Notes: generated by a model from the sequence alone, not told the origin. Positions 1 through 9,537 are shown, counted from the stretch's first letter. The stretch: 32,552 nt of DNA from JADHUC01 sp964617665 (GCA_964617665.1 CAZUAH010000100.1:1-32552), one strand, 5' to 3'. Program-made: numbers and translations.

Positions 1-64
1 GAAGCGATGAATCGCGTGGACGGTATCCATTCCGTGTGGCCTGTAAGCGATCACGCAACCGGAG

Positions 65-373
65 TCATAGCCACCATAGGCAAATCGCGCGGAATACGCA
101 GACGACAAACACGCCGAACAACGCAATGAGCCCGTTGATTGCGATGATGCCGTTGATCAATCCGGGCATCGGCGGTGGGCCGAGGTACACCCAGACGCCC
201 ATAGCGAGGATTGCAGCCAATGCACCAACTGCCGGATGCACCCATGAAGAAACAAGAAGTGGAAGTGTGAAACAAGTGGCGAAGATCAGTATGACGAGGA
301 TGAACGCAATGACGAAACGAAGAGTTTCACCAGTCGGATTCGGAGCGCGTAGTGAACGGCGATCATCAGCCAT
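65..373 (-). CDS. small multi-pass membrane protein, unknown function
   Basis: A 102-residue protein with a short charged N-terminus (MADDRRSLRAPNPTGE) followed by hydrophobic segments at about residues 18-40, 46-68 and 76-98, so two or three membrane spans. No catalytic motif is visible and I recognise no family. The charged head, evenly spaced hydrophobic segments and aromatic C-terminus (CLWWL) look like a real inner-membrane protein; the reading frames overlapping it on the plus strand are Arg/Thr-rich and look like shadows. It lies on the same strand as the leucine-rich-repeat membrane protein but about 260 bp downstream of it, so co-transcription is uncertain. No clear Shine-Dalgarno sequence precedes the ATG. 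Confidence 0.6.
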   Translation of the reverse strand: MADDRRSLRAPNPTGETLRFVIAFILVILIFATCFTLPLLVSSWVHPAVGALAAILAMGVWVYLGPPPMPGLINGIIAINGLIALFGVFVVCVFRAICLWWL

Positions 374-636
374 CGAAAATAGCTAGCGTCCCACAACGGG
401 TTTCCAGCCGACAAGATGTCGGCAAGTGTGGTTTCTTTGCCCAGCTTATCAGATGTTGGGGGACGATGCGACAGAAATCCACAATGTGGTGGTATGTAGG
501 TAGGCAGGGCTGGCGGCTAATAGAGGGCAGCGCACCGCCGGAATCGCCAAAGTGGCGAGCACGATGGCGATGACTGTACAACGTCGGAGAATCGAGTGTC
601 GCGTCTTTGGTCGAGAACCGGGCTTGGCAGAAGCTA
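374..636. other. intergenic stretch, nothing recognised
   Basis: This is 263 bp between the small membrane protein and the end of the leucine-rich-repeat protein. Short frames run through it on both strands, but they overlap the neighbouring genes and show no domain-like composition. I see no hairpin with a T-run and no tRNA. Confidence 0.5.
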
Positions 637-2988
637 CTACGGCCGATTAATAGCGGGGCGACATGCGGTTGCCTCCGAAAATTCCTTGACAAACCGAATG
701 TTCGGCACGACCTCGTTGCGAGACTTTATTCGCCCCCAGAAGCTTGAATGTGGATTCACGGCAATCTCGAGCAATTCCTTGCGGGCAACCAGTCCGTCGG
801 CCACGTCATCCGGAAGAGGCCAAAAGGCAACGTCCAACCGTCTCAACGCTGGCAACTGTGTCAACCACTGAAGATCCGCTGCATCGACGTGGCGACGAAA
901 CAGCGAGAGATACTCGAGCGAAGGAAATGTTGCCAGGATCTTCAGGTCGCGGACACTTATGAAGGTGCGTCCGAAGTCAAGTGCCCGCCAATTCTTGTGT
1001 TCGCTCAGCAGTGAATTGACGTGGTTGGACCTGATCGTCAGATCGTAAAGCCGGAGCGCGACACAGTTCTTCAGCGGCTTCCATGACGTCACAATCTGGC
1101 CATCGACGCTGCCCGGCAGGTTACCACGAACGGCGAGTCCCCGAGCCATGCCCCAGTCCATGCCTCGCCATTCCTCAACCGTCATTGCCATGCCGTGCAG
1201 GTCAAACGAGTAGGCGCCATCCGGATGGTCAATCAATCGGTCGAGTTCCGCTCGGCTGATTTGTCCACTGCGCATGCGAAATGTCCGAAGTGAACCTGGC
1301 GGGCTCACGGTGTATCGCAGTATGCTATCGCGATCAGACAACTCGGAAACGTGTCGGGCCACCGCAATGCGATCTGGAAGATCCGTAGCGTTTCCCAGCG
1401 ACTCGATCCTGGGGACTCCGACCAGGCCCAGTGACGCTAGGTTCCGCCCTCGAGGGAATCGAAGACGGAGTGGCTCATCTGCGCAGCCGGCAATCAGTGA
1501 CGTCAGGTCTGGGAATTGGGCGATCAGATTACATAGCTCGTCGCCGTCGAACTTCGGTCCTGTCATCGACAGCTGGCGGAGCTTCTGCCAGGGCGTCGTC
1601 TTAAGAAGAATCTCCGGGGCGATATCGCAACCCAGCAAATCAACCGCCGAAGGCTGCATTTTCTGCAGCGAATCAAGGAACGCGGCATCGACAGCCAATC
1701 CCGTGGCGGTAACTCGTTCGCAATTTACGTCGTTGGCAGTCAAGGACACATCACGCGCGTCTTCTGGGGGCCGCGGGCCGGGATGCGACCCGGCCCCGAG
1801 CAGCTTCATATGGGGCAGCGACGACAGACCTTGCATGACGATTGAATCAACCAGGGTCGCGTCGATCTCGATGGCGGCCAGTTTCCTTGCCTCTTCGATT
1901 CTGATGCGTGAGGACAGTGGTCTCGTTGACAGGTCTTGCAGCTTCTTGGCATTCGCCTCTTGACAGTTCAGCACTGCAAGGTTGGGCAGGTTGGACGCGG
2001 CCAGGTCCATGGCGAATCCATGAACGCCAAGAAGCTCCAACTCGGGAAGCGAATCAACGGTAATCGGTTCGAGTCGGCCCGGTTCCAACTCTGAAACGAG
2101 CGATAATGCGCGGACGTGTAGCAACTTCGATATTCGGAGTTCACTCGGTCCATGAAAGCGGCAATTCTCAATTCGCAAGAAGGTGAGCGCCGGTAATTGA
2201 GTCAGCGTCGCGCAGAGATCGCCCTTCATCTCGCAGTCAATCAGTTCCAGCGTCACCAGACGGCGATGATGCGCCATACGCGTCAGTTCGGACGAGCCAA
2301 CCGCCACGTTCGACAACTTCAACGAACGCAGATCGGTGCATTCGAGCACTTCGTGCAGCCGCTCCTGGTGTTCCTGTTGCAGCGCCAACGTGGCGATTTG
2401 TCTGGGTTCTTCTCCATAGCCGAACGTCGCCAACGTCCGATAGACAAGATGTTGGCCGAAATAGCGGCACCTTCTGTCCAAGCGAGCCGTCCTGTAATCA
2501 AACTGCTCTTTCAACTCGCCTTGCTGCGTGATGTGCGTGTCGTACTCCACATAAACGAGCAAAAGCACTAGCGCGTACCCGCCAATCACGACAAGGATAA
2601 GGACCAGCCCACACCAAGCGCGCCCTCGAGCACGGTATCGCCTGAGAATCCTCCGCATAATCCAGCCAACAAGAACGGCAAAGGCGACGACAATTCCCAA
2701 ATCGACGACAAAAGAGAAGCTCGAGTTGCGCAGCACTTGGACCTGGACGGACTCTGGCCGATCGGGCAACACCGCCGTATCAACCTTCATGGTGTGATGA
2801 AACACCATCGGCCAGCCCGCGATCGATTCCATGTTCTTTTTCGTTATCCCGTGACGGGGGCCCGCGCTGAGCGTCGCGAAGCGGCCAAGGCAAAGGAAGC
2901 CCAAAGGTGTAGCGCACGCGGCGGCGACCAGCAGTATCCCAGACCAGCCGAGACAGCCAGCGGACCTGAGTTTTGAGTCGGACGTCAT
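637..2988 (-). CDS. membrane-anchored leucine-rich-repeat protein
   Basis: A 783-residue protein. Hydrophobic segments at about residues 13-36, 93-113 and 126-147 put the N-terminus in the membrane. From about residue 215 to the C-terminus there are irregular leucine-rich repeats of the form LxxLxLxxN/C, for example LRSLKLSNV, LVTLELIDC, LTFLRIENC, LEYLSLFRR and LRRLDVAFW. LRR domains usually mediate protein-protein contact. No catalytic domain is fused to it, so it is probably a binding or scaffold protein at the cell envelope, with partner unknown. The repeats are degenerate in the middle (residues 330-560), so some may have lost the canonical fold. The ATG at 2986-2988 has no obvious Shine-Dalgarno sequence, which is not unusual here. 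Family assignment is fairly secure; function is not known. Confidence 0.8.
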   Translation of the reverse strand: MTSDSKLRSAGCLGWSGILLVAAACATPLGFLCLGRFATLSAGPRHGITKKNMESIAGWPMVFHHTMKVDTAVLPDRPESVQVQVLRNSSFSFVVDLGIVVAFAVLVGWIMRRILRRYRARGRAWCGLVLILVVIGGYALVLLLVYVEYDTHITQQGELKEQFDYRTARLDRRCRYFGQHLVYRTLATFGYGEEPRQIATLALQQEHQERLHEVLECTDLRSLKLSNVAVGSSELTRMAHHRRLVTLELIDCEMKGDLCATLTQLPALTFLRIENCRFHGPSELRISKLLHVRALSLVSELEPGRLEPITVDSLPELELLGVHGFAMDLAASNLPNLAVLNCQEANAKKLQDLSTRPLSSRIRIEEARKLAAIEIDATLVDSIVMQGLSSLPHMKLLGAGSHPGPRPPEDARDVSLTANDVNCERVTATGLAVDAAFLDSLQKMQPSAVDLLGCDIAPEILLKTTPWQKLRQLSMTGPKFDGDELCNLIAQFPDLTSLIAGCADEPLRLRFPRGRNLASLGLVGVPRIESLGNATDLPDRIAVARHVSELSDRDSILRYTVSPPGSLRTFRMRSGQISRAELDRLIDHPDGAYSFDLHGMAMTVEEWRGMDWGMARGLAVRGNLPGSVDGQIVTSWKPLKNCVALRLYDLTIRSNHVNSLLSEHKNWRALDFGRTFISVRDLKILATFPSLEYLSLFRRHVDAADLQWLTQLPALRRLDVAFWPLPDDVADGLVARKELLEIAVNPHSSFWGRIKSRNEVVPNIRFVKEFSEATACRPAINRP

Positions 2989-3065
2989 AGTTCAGTGTCT
3001 GTAAATAACGAAAGGGCTAGGTGAGGGTGTCCGGGAATTCGACACGCTGGAATCGATGGTTTTCT

Positions 3066-3177
3066 AAGGGCGAGGCTCCTGCCGAGCCGCATATGTGCAC
3101 CGGCAAACCGGCTCGGCAGGCTCCTGCCGAGCCGAGAGCACGGGAAAACGCGGCTCAGCAGGAGCTTCGCCCTCCCA
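3066..3177. repeat. dispersed palindromic repeat, copy 1
   Basis: The arms 3068-3090 and 3150-3172 are inverted repeats matching at 21 of 23 positions (GGGCGAGGCTCCTGCCGAGC and its complement). Nested inside is a perfect 12-bp inverted repeat, 3109-3120 and 3123-3134 (CGGCTCGGCAGG / CCTGCCGAGCCG), separated by 2 nt. The outer right arm resembles the right arm of the element at 23096-23174, so this is a repeat family and not a lone terminator. It occupies most of the 293-bp gap between two minus-strand genes; the rest of the gap shows nothing. Confidence 0.8.
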
Positions 3178-3281
3178 ATTCTCGGACACGCTCGACTTAG
3201 TACGTGATCTCAGCTCATCGAGCGCGCGGTCCGCTATCGGGCACTAACTCTGCAGCAATAGAACATTGGACACTCGACCAA

Positions 3282-4484
3282 TCAATCCCCACGCTCTATC
3301 CATGCCGTGGCATCCAGTTTTTCCCACGCGCGGGCACCGACATCGCTCAAACGCCCGTCGTCGCTGGTCATCCGCATGGTTGGCTTGCCCACGTCTACGA
3401 GTCTCGGATCGACCGCGTGAACGCTGCCTGTTTCGCTGCCGGGCAGCCGTGGGCGGCGATTGCCGTCTGTGTCGAACCATGCGTTGTCGATGAACTTCCA
3501 AGTGTCCGGCGCTGTACCAGGTCCAACGTTGATGAATTCGAACCTGCCGGCCCTCCGATCGAAAACGACCATATTCTTCTCGAAGACCCCACCGTGAGAA
3601 GGCTTGAACTGGGGACCGCGTGACTCCTGAAGAATGCGACCGATCCACTTGTCCGGTAGGACGATCGTATTCTGGACAACTCGGTTATGGCTGGCGGTCG
3701 GCCAGGCCACTGGGGCCATACCTCCGCAGAAACGATTACCGGCTACAAGCAGACGAGTCGCCTCGTAATCGCTGACGCCCGGACGGAAGAACTGCAGGCC
3801 GGTCGAGCCACCCAGGTTCACCCCGCGGCTACCTGCGCGATCAAAGAAGCAGCCTTGTACAAGGTTGTCCGTGCTGCCACCTTTCATCTGGATTGCATTG
3901 GAGTTCTCGAAACCCTGCTTGCCGTGGAAATAGCAGTCCTCCACGACACCCTTGTGGCATCCGACCATGTCGATGGCGCTGCCACCCCAGCCGATGAATC
4001 GGCAGTTGCGCACAATGAACTGACCTACCCCGCTCATCTTCAGCCCATCGTGATTCCCGCGCGGACCGATATGTTGGATCGTTACGTTCTCGACGATCAA
4101 GTGATGCATCGGCGTCGCGATGCTGCCGCCATCATCGCAGTTCAGCCCATTGATCGAGCAGCCGTCCACGACGAAGTTGGCTAGTGTAACGTAGTTGCAG
4201 TTAGATAAATGCATCGCCTGATGCCCGCCCCTGAACACGGGCGGATTCTCTGGACTTGCACCTCTGATGGTGATCCGCGCTCCCGGTTTCCCTGAGATTC
4301 CGCGAAAGTGCATCCCGCCGGAATACGTTCCGGGCGCGATCAGGATCCTCACGCCGGGCCTAGCCCTCGCGACGGCCGACCGCAGAGCGTTCGTACTGCT
4401 GACCGCAACCTCCTGGGCATAGGCAATGCTGGCCGAGGCACAAATGCACATAACAATAGCGGCGATGCTCGCACTGTTTTTCAT
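3282..4484 (-). CDS. secreted right-handed parallel beta-helix protein
   Basis: A 400-residue protein with a clear signal peptide (MKNSASIAAIVMCICASA, then a cut after AYAQ near residue 24). It opens with the pattern common to pectate-lyase-like beta-helix proteins: a stretch on lists and positions (RPGVRILIAPGTYSGG), then ITIRGASPENPPVFRGG, then repeated rungs such as YVTLANFVVDG, HLIVENVTIQHIG, QFIVRNCRFIGWG and GVVEDCYFHGKQG. Such folds include polysaccharide lyases and carbohydrate epimerases, and many family members are uncharacterised; no catalytic residues can be assigned from sequence alone. It is probably periplasmic or secreted and acts on, or binds, polysaccharide. The ATG at 4482-4484 has a good Shine-Dalgarno sequence (GAGGAG) about 6 nt upstream. 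The gene is divergent from the HExxH protein. Confidence 0.82.
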   Translation of the reverse strand: MKNSASIAAIVMCICASASIAYAQEVAVSSTNALRSAVARARPGVRILIAPGTYSGGMHFRGISGKPGARITIRGASPENPPVFRGGHQAMHLSNCNYVTLANFVVDGCSINGLNCDDGGSIATPMHHLIVENVTIQHIGPRGNHDGLKMSGVGQFIVRNCRFIGWGGSAIDMVGCHKGVVEDCYFHGKQGFENSNAIQMKGGSTDNLVQGCFFDRAGSRGVNLGGSTGLQFFRPGVSDYEATRLLVAGNRFCGGMAPVAWPTASHNRVVQNTIVLPDKWIGRILQESRGPQFKPSHGGVFEKNMVVFDRRAGRFEFINVGPGTAPDTWKFIDNAWFDTDGNRRPRLPGSETGSVHAVDPRLVDVGKPTMRMTSDDGRLSDVGARAWEKLDATAWIERGD

Positions 4485-4813
4485 TCTTCACTCCTCGTCG
4501 CTATCTTGGGCGCCAAAGGGCGGCTTGGGTGAACGAGATCTTCCTTCGGCAAGTATACCGCACGTAGCCCCAGAAATCACTCGCCTTGTCGAGCTAGCTT
4601 CGGGGCCTCTAGATGTCGTTCGAAGTACGAGCGGGCATTCGCCAAGAATCTTGGCAAGTCTTGGTGGATGGTGGGCTGCGACCTTAGAATCTACTATTGA
4701 ATCACTACGCCCAACTGCAATAATTCTTCAGAATAGGCGCCGGGAAGATGCGATCTGGCAACGCATCCCGCTGCCGGGGACGACAGGATTCAACAAAGCA
4801 AGGAGGTACGACG
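4485..4813. promoter_or_regulatory. divergent intergenic region
   Basis: These 329 bp separate two divergent genes for secreted proteins and must carry both promoters. Each end has a good ribosome binding site. I see no strong palindrome or operator and do not name promoter boxes. Confidence 0.4.
4800..4806 (+). promoter_or_regulatory. Shine-Dalgarno site that fixes the start of the HExxH protein
   Basis: AAGGAGG ends 7 nt before the ATG at 4814. It favours this start over an in-frame ATG 66 bp upstream, and the product then begins with a signal sequence. Confidence 0.8.
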
Positions 4814-5935
4814 ATGATGACATGCCAATTCCCTTTTCGTGCCAGCGCTATAATCGCGTATGGCTTCTTGGTCACAATCGGTTCTGGGGTTGCCGCTCCG
4901 GCGATTGCGATAGCTGCAACCCATCGGACCGATAACTTCGTTGCCACGGCATCTACGGAGGAATTAGCCCGCAAAGCTGCAGAGACTGCCGAGGCCTGCC
5001 GGAAGTCTCTCGCGATCTCCTGGCTGGGAGAAGAATTGGATCGATGGTCGACGCCGTGCCCGATCACCGTCGACGAAGGACCGCAATTGGGACAGGGCGG
5101 GGCGACCACCTTTGTGATCGAAGACAACGTGCCCGGCCAGTGGAGAATGCGCGTTCAAGGCACGCGTGAGCGACTTCTCGATTCGGCGATCCCGCATGAA
5201 GTGCTGCATGCCGTGCTGGCAACGCATTTCGGTCGACCTGTCCCACGCTGGGCCGACGAAGGTGCTGCGATCAGCGCCGAACACTCAAGCGAGAAGGCCA
5301 AGTACGACAAGCTGCTCCGTCAATGTCTCGTCACAGGGCGAGGGATCCCATTCAACGACTTGCTGAACATGTCGGAGTATCCCACTGACATCACGCCGTT
5401 CGTTGCGCAGAGCGCATCGCTGGTCAAGTTTCTGACAGGACACGACGGTGGGCGTTCCAAGTTCATTCAGTACGTGCGGAATGCAATGGATAGCGACGAC
5501 TGGGCGACGGCGACCAGGCAGCATTATGGATATGACAGCCTGGGCGCACTACAGATCGCCTGGACGCCTTGGGTTGCCGGAGATGCCCCACCCCAGAGGC
5601 CGGTGGCTCAGGCAGGACCAGTCACGGTGTCCATCGATGACGTCATCCGGATGGCCAAGGCCAATGTGGACAGTGCGGTAGTGGAGCGGTACATCCGCAA
5701 ACATCAGTTAGCCGCACCACTGACTGCCGACGACTTGATCCTGTTGACCGAGAATGGAGTCAACGTTTCGGTCATCACGGCGCTGCAAGACCTGCCCGTC
5801 ATGGCCAAAAGGCAAGCGAATCAGTACGGCACAGTCGTTCCGTATGCAGGCTCGATTCCGCGTCTCGAATACCCATCGGGGCAACCACCGGCCGCACAGC
5901 CTTTCCCATACTTACCGGGAACGACGCGGTACTAG
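4814..5935 (+). CDS. secreted gluzincin-like (peptidase MA-type) HExxH protein
   Basis: A 373-residue protein from the ATG chosen by the strong Shine-Dalgarno site; a start 22 codons upstream is possible but lacks a signal sequence. The N-terminus has a hydrophobic export signal (about residues 10-35). The zinc motif HEVLH is at 128-132, and a downstream glutamate, E149, sits in the motif WADEG (146-150). HExxH followed by an Asp/Glu-rich E is the layout of peptidase MA / M1-like gluzincins, so both zinc ligands and the catalytic Glu look intact. Residues about 272-330 hold a repeated helical pattern (DDVIRMAKANVDSAVVERYI, then DDLILLTENGVNVSVITAL), and the tail is rich in Pro and Gln. Likely an exported metallopeptidase with unknown substrate; it could also be a non-catalytic member. 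Confidence 0.78.
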   Translation: MMTCQFPFRASAIIAYGFLVTIGSGVAAPAIAIAATHRTDNFVATASTEELARKAAETAEACRKSLAISWLGEELDRWSTPCPITVDEGPQLGQGGATTFVIEDNVPGQWRMRVQGTRERLLDSAIPHEVLHAVLATHFGRPVPRWADEGAAISAEHSSEKAKYDKLLRQCLVTGRGIPFNDLLNMSEYPTDITPFVAQSASLVKFLTGHDGGRSKFIQYVRNAMDSDDWATATRQHYGYDSLGALQIAWTPWVAGDAPPQRPVAQAGPVTVSIDDVIRMAKANVDSAVVERYIRKHQLAAPLTADDLILLTENGVNVSVITALQDLPVMAKRQANQYGTVVPYAGSIPRLEYPSGQPPAAQPFPYLPGTTRY

Positions 5936-6105
5936 CCCTTAGCATAGTGGCTTGTAACCAAGACTCCCCTTAGGCAACAAGAACAGGGACGGTTAGGCGT
6001 CCGCATTTGTTTTTTGGCCGGTCTTCTGGACTGGTCAAACTGCCGCCGTCGCATAGAGTATCTGATGTAGGTATGTCGCATATCGATTCCAGAGTAGTCA
6101 TTGCC

Positions 6106-7806
6106 ATGAAATCCAAGAAGCCCCGATTGTGGCCGGCTTACGTGATTCTCGGTATTCAAGCGGTTGCGCTTGTTTTGACCGTTACACCCCAGATCAACAA
6201 TCTCGTCCGATTCATCTATATGATGCTGGGGCCCTTGGTCTGCGGCGTGATGTTCCTTGTGTGGCTGCTGTTTGCCAGTCGAATCCGTTGGCAGGAACGC
6301 CTAAGTCTCACTCTCGGTGTCGCCGTATCGGGAGTCATAATCGGGCTGTTCGTCCATGAGAGCATGGGAGTTGCGATTTGGATCTACGGCGTTCCGCTCG
6401 CGATGCTGCTTGTCACCGTTGCAGAGACATTGTGCAGATCCTGGAAGCCTGCCTCGCGTGTGGGATTGGCCCTATCCATTGTCACGTGTGGATGGGCCGC
6501 GTTTGCTTTTAGCAGACTTGAAGGTTTCGACGGCAGCTATTGGCCTGAATTCCGCTGGCGCTGGCAGCTCACTCACGAAGAGTTGCTGATCGCGAGTGAT
6601 CGCTCTGAACCTCACGAAGGGACGATCGGTCCGATTGAGTTATCGGAAACCGATTGGCCAGAGTTTCGCGGCCCGAACCGCAACAGCCAAGTCGCGACGT
6701 CGCAAGTCCAAACCGACTGGGGAAGTACTCCGCCCAAAGAGAAATGGAGAATTCCGGTGGGTCCTGCGTGGTCTTCATTTGCCTGCGTCGGAGGGCGACT
6801 GTTCACGCAGGAGCAGCGTGGCGAGAGCGAGGCGGTCCTCTGCTACGACGCAGAAACGGGCCAGGAACTCTGGCGGCATGCGTACGGAGCCCGCTTCACG
6901 GAAATCGTATCGGGAGCTGGACCGCGAGCCACTCCGACGTTTGCAGGTGGATGGCTGTATGCCATGGGAGCAGAGGCCACATTGACGTGTCTCGACGCAG
7001 CGACAGGCGAACTCATCTGGCAACGCGATCTGGTCGAAGAAATTGGCGCCGAGGTTCCCATGTGGGGATTCTCGGGTTCGCCGCTCGTCACGCACGAAGT
7101 CGTGATCGTCTACGCCGACGGTCGGGATGATATTGGTTTGGCTGCCTTCGACGTAGGCACAGGAGAAATGGCTTGGCATGTTGCCGGCAATGGCATGAAC
7201 TACAGTTCGGCCCAATTGGCCACGATCGCAGGTATTGAGCTTGTACTGTTCGGCAACGAGACCGGGTTGCTGGGCATAGAGCCAGCCAGCGGCGACGTTC
7301 TGTGGCAGTTCAAACCCACCGGTTGGAAGAGCGTCTCGATGGTGCAGCCACAACCAATTGACAATCGCAGCGTGATTGTGCCATTGGGCGACGGAGCGGG
7401 AGTCGCACGGATTGAGATCGAGCGCGACGGGGATACCTGGACCGTTGCGGAACGGTGGTCTTCACGGCGACTAAAGCCGTCCTTCAACGATTTTGTTTGC
7501 CATGAGGGTCATCTGTACGGATTCGACCAGAACATTTTTACGTGCCTGGACGCGGAAACCGGCGAGCGGAATTGGAAACAAGGCCGATACGGATTCGGCC
7601 AGGTGCTGTTGGCAGCGGCATCATCTTCATTGATCGTGATGTGCGAAACAGGCGATGTTGTCCTGCTTGCAACTGATCCAACGAAGCACCGAGAGCTTGG
7701 CCGCACACACGCATTGAATGGCAAGACGTGGAACCATCCGATGGTGGTCGATGATCGGCTATTCGTGCGCAACGGTACGGAAGCCGCCTGCTACGCTCTC
7801 CGTTGA
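6106..7806 (+). CDS. membrane-anchored PQQ-like beta-propeller protein
   Basis: A 566-residue protein from the ATG at 6106; alternative in-frame starts at 6073 and 6007 add 11 and 33 residues that look non-coding. The N-terminal third has about five hydrophobic segments (near residues 10-28, 34-58, 62-82, 86-106 and 118-135). After a linker, the motif WPEFRGPNRNSQV opens a propeller with repeated blades of the form VLCYDAETGQELWRHAY, LTCLDAATGELIWQRDL, LAAFDVGTGEMAWHVAG and FTCLDAETGERNWKQG. This is the PQQ-like WD40-type repeat pattern; the residues that would hold PQQ in true quinoprotein dehydrogenases are not evident, so enzyme activity is not claimed. Planctomycetes carry many such proteins. 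Probably a periplasm-facing binding or scaffold protein. Confidence 0.82.
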   Translation: MKSKKPRLWPAYVILGIQAVALVLTVTPQINNLVRFIYMMLGPLVCGVMFLVWLLFASRIRWQERLSLTLGVAVSGVIIGLFVHESMGVAIWIYGVPLAMLLVTVAETLCRSWKPASRVGLALSIVTCGWAAFAFSRLEGFDGSYWPEFRWRWQLTHEELLIASDRSEPHEGTIGPIELSETDWPEFRGPNRNSQVATSQVQTDWGSTPPKEKWRIPVGPAWSSFACVGGRLFTQEQRGESEAVLCYDAETGQELWRHAYGARFTEIVSGAGPRATPTFAGGWLYAMGAEATLTCLDAATGELIWQRDLVEEIGAEVPMWGFSGSPLVTHEVVIVYADGRDDIGLAAFDVGTGEMAWHVAGNGMNYSSAQLATIAGIELVLFGNETGLLGIEPASGDVLWQFKPTGWKSVSMVQPQPIDNRSVIVPLGDGAGVARIEIERDGDTWTVAERWSSRRLKPSFNDFVCHEGHLYGFDQNIFTCLDAETGERNWKQGRYGFGQVLLAAASSSLIVMCETGDVVLLATDPTKHRELGRTHALNGKTWNHPMVVDDRLFVRNGTEAACYALR

Positions 7807-7932
7807 AATCTGGGTTGCTGAGTACCCACCCTACGAATTCCACTGGTGTTTTGAATTGAAGAAGGGCGTTGTCGCTCGGAGTGATGTGCCCACAGGGCCA
7901 CCACATCCAAGTCCCCACACATTCAATGAAAA

Positions 7933-7954
7933 GGGCCGCCTACAGAGGCGGCCC
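7933..7954 (-). terminator. probable intrinsic terminator of porin 1
   Basis: A perfect 9-bp stem, GGGCCGCCT / AGGCGGCCC, with an ACAG loop. Read on the minus strand it is followed by TTTTCATT. It lies 33 nt after the porin stop codon and between convergent genes, so it may also end the propeller gene. Confidence 0.75.
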
Positions 7955-7987
7955 AGGTGAGGTTGATGTAGTAGTTCGGCCAACTGC

Positions 7988-9205
7988 CTAGAACGTGAAG
8001 ATCGCGTCTATGCCAAACAGCGCCTGGTCTTGTCGGCCGATCATGGGATCGAAATCTTCAAATCGCAGTTCAGGGCGAATCACCAGTCTTTCGTAGGGGC
8101 GGTAGTTCAGGCCTAGGGTAGCTATCAAAACCTCGCCACGGGCGTTGCCCTTGAGCCACTCGAGTCGACCGCCGACGCCCCAGCGATCGTTGAGGGCAAA
8201 CAACAAGTATTGGTTGACGGTGAAGATCGTGGTGGGAACACCAACTGCGCTGGTGGTTAGAAGCGCATTGTCCAGGTAATCCGACTGCAAGACGTAGTTC
8301 AATCGCTCAGTTACTTGACAGTCCAGAACGATGCTATGCTCGTAGGCATCCGGGTCGCTACCGCCAGCGTCAGCGAACCCAAAATCACCCATCGTTGCGC
8401 CGTACGTGAAGCTCATGGAATCCGTAAGCTGCAGCCTAACGCCGCCAAGGAATGTGTTGCCGCCGTTGTTGCGGAAACCCGTGTCCCAGCCCAGCGACCA
8501 ACCGCCCAAGAACGTCACGTTTTCGCTGTAAGCCCACTCGGCAAGGAAGCCCGTGTGTGTGAACGGCTCGAAGAACCGCGAGCCGGACTTCGAGTAGAAA
8601 AAGTTCTCCGGTGCGGGAACAGTTTCATAACCAATGAACGTGTAGAAATGGCCCGCGCGGACCGTTACGTCGTTATAGGCGACATCTGCATAGAACTGCG
8701 GGACTGCGCTGCCGTAGAAGTTGCCGTAATCCCAACTCTCGTCCCATTCCCCAGCCCGACTGCCAAAGGCCTGGGTGTCTGGACCATCCGTACCGTAGAC
8801 GAAGTCCGTACGGAAACCCCAATCCCAGCCATAGCCGCCGTTATCCGCCTCTTTCTCCAAATAGAACCATGCCTGGTGCAGTTGGAAAACATTGGGATAG
8901 TTGTTGAAGAAGGATGTACCGTCCCCGTTGGTGCCTTCGGTGTGGTATCCCATTTGGAACCAACCGCCAACGTTCAGTCCTCCGCATGCACCTTGGGACA
9001 GTACCGGTGGCTGCATGTAGTGGGCATTGTTATAGGACGCCAGATCGAATACCGATCCGGTGTCACCGGGCGACGCGGCTGCCTCTTCCTGACTTACGTA
9101 ATGAATCCCATCGGATGCTAATCCGACACCTTCATCGGCGACCGCGTTTGCCGTTGTCAAAGCGCAGATGCCAAGGAAAAGTATGACCATCCTTGTCGTT
9201 TTCAT
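7988..9205 (-). CDS. BBP2-type outer-membrane beta-barrel porin (porin 1)
   Basis: A 405-residue protein from the ATG at 9203-9205; an in-frame GTG 18 bp upstream is less likely because a signal peptide follows the ATG directly (MKTTRMVILFLGICALTTANA, cut near ADEG). After a conserved segment (IHYVSQEE) the barrel begins with LNVGGWFQMGYHTEG. Alternating aromatic strands and the motifs GYETVPAPENFFYSK and EPFTHTGFLAEW match the putative beta-barrel porin-2 family (Pfam BBP2). The last residue is Phe (DAIFTF), as expected for a BAM-assembled barrel. It probably forms a diffusion channel for small solutes; the substrate is unknown. A close paralog lies immediately upstream on the same strand. 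A purine-rich GGGGGGA precedes the start. Confidence 0.85.
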   Translation of the reverse strand: MKTTRMVILFLGICALTTANAVADEGVGLASDGIHYVSQEEAAASPGDTGSVFDLASYNNAHYMQPPVLSQGACGGLNVGGWFQMGYHTEGTNGDGTSFFNNYPNVFQLHQAWFYLEKEADNGGYGWDWGFRTDFVYGTDGPDTQAFGSRAGEWDESWDYGNFYGSAVPQFYADVAYNDVTVRAGHFYTFIGYETVPAPENFFYSKSGSRFFEPFTHTGFLAEWAYSENVTFLGGWSLGWDTGFRNNGGNTFLGGVRLQLTDSMSFTYGATMGDFGFADAGGSDPDAYEHSIVLDCQVTERLNYVLQSDYLDNALLTTSAVGVPTTIFTVNQYLLFALNDRWGVGGRLEWLKGNARGEVLIATLGLNYRPYERLVIRPELRFEDFDPMIGRQDQALFGIDAIFTF

Positions 9206-9448
9206 ATCCGCTATTCCCCCCACAATTTTAAGATGACTCTATGCTCGCGAGCTCGACGCCTCGATCGCTACAACCGTCGAGCTTTGCCAAAGTTACGTGA
9301 ACAATATGGTTCGACACTTCGCAGCGCGCGAGGTCTACCAGCGAAGTGATGTACTTATCGGTGAGTGGTATCGGACGATGCTGAAGGCGTGCTGAACATG
9401 TCGACAATGCCCGCAACCTAAAACGGAACAGCATGGTGCTACCATCGT

Positions 9449-9466
9449 CCAATCGTGACGGTTGTG
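9449..9466 (-). promoter_or_regulatory. element shared upstream of both porins, copy 1
   Basis: On the minus strand this reads CACAACCGTCACGATTGG. It matches CACAGGCGTCACGATTGG (11099-11116) upstream of porin 2 at 16 of 18 positions. The near edge is 244 nt from the porin 1 start codon and 232 nt from that of porin 2. The rest of the two leaders shows no similarity I could see, so a regulatory site or promoter part is plausible. Confidence 0.45.
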
Positions 9467-9537
9467 CCGATCCTGATGCCTTCTGGGGCCAACAAACAAC
9501 TCTGGGGAATGAGCCAACTCCGCCTTTGGGGTGCGCC

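Noticed and set aside
1..129. Open plus-strand frame at the window edge as the end of an upstream gene
   Set aside because: Its first 27 codons look plausible but the rest is Arg/Thr-rich and overlaps the small membrane protein; not enough sequence to support it.
366..692. A 108-codon minus-strand frame between the membrane protein and the LRR protein
   Set aside because: It overlaps the LRR gene end and has a random-looking composition.
8315..9121. A 268-codon plus-strand frame opposite porin 1
   Set aside because: It lies inside the porin, has no recognisable start signal and no family features.
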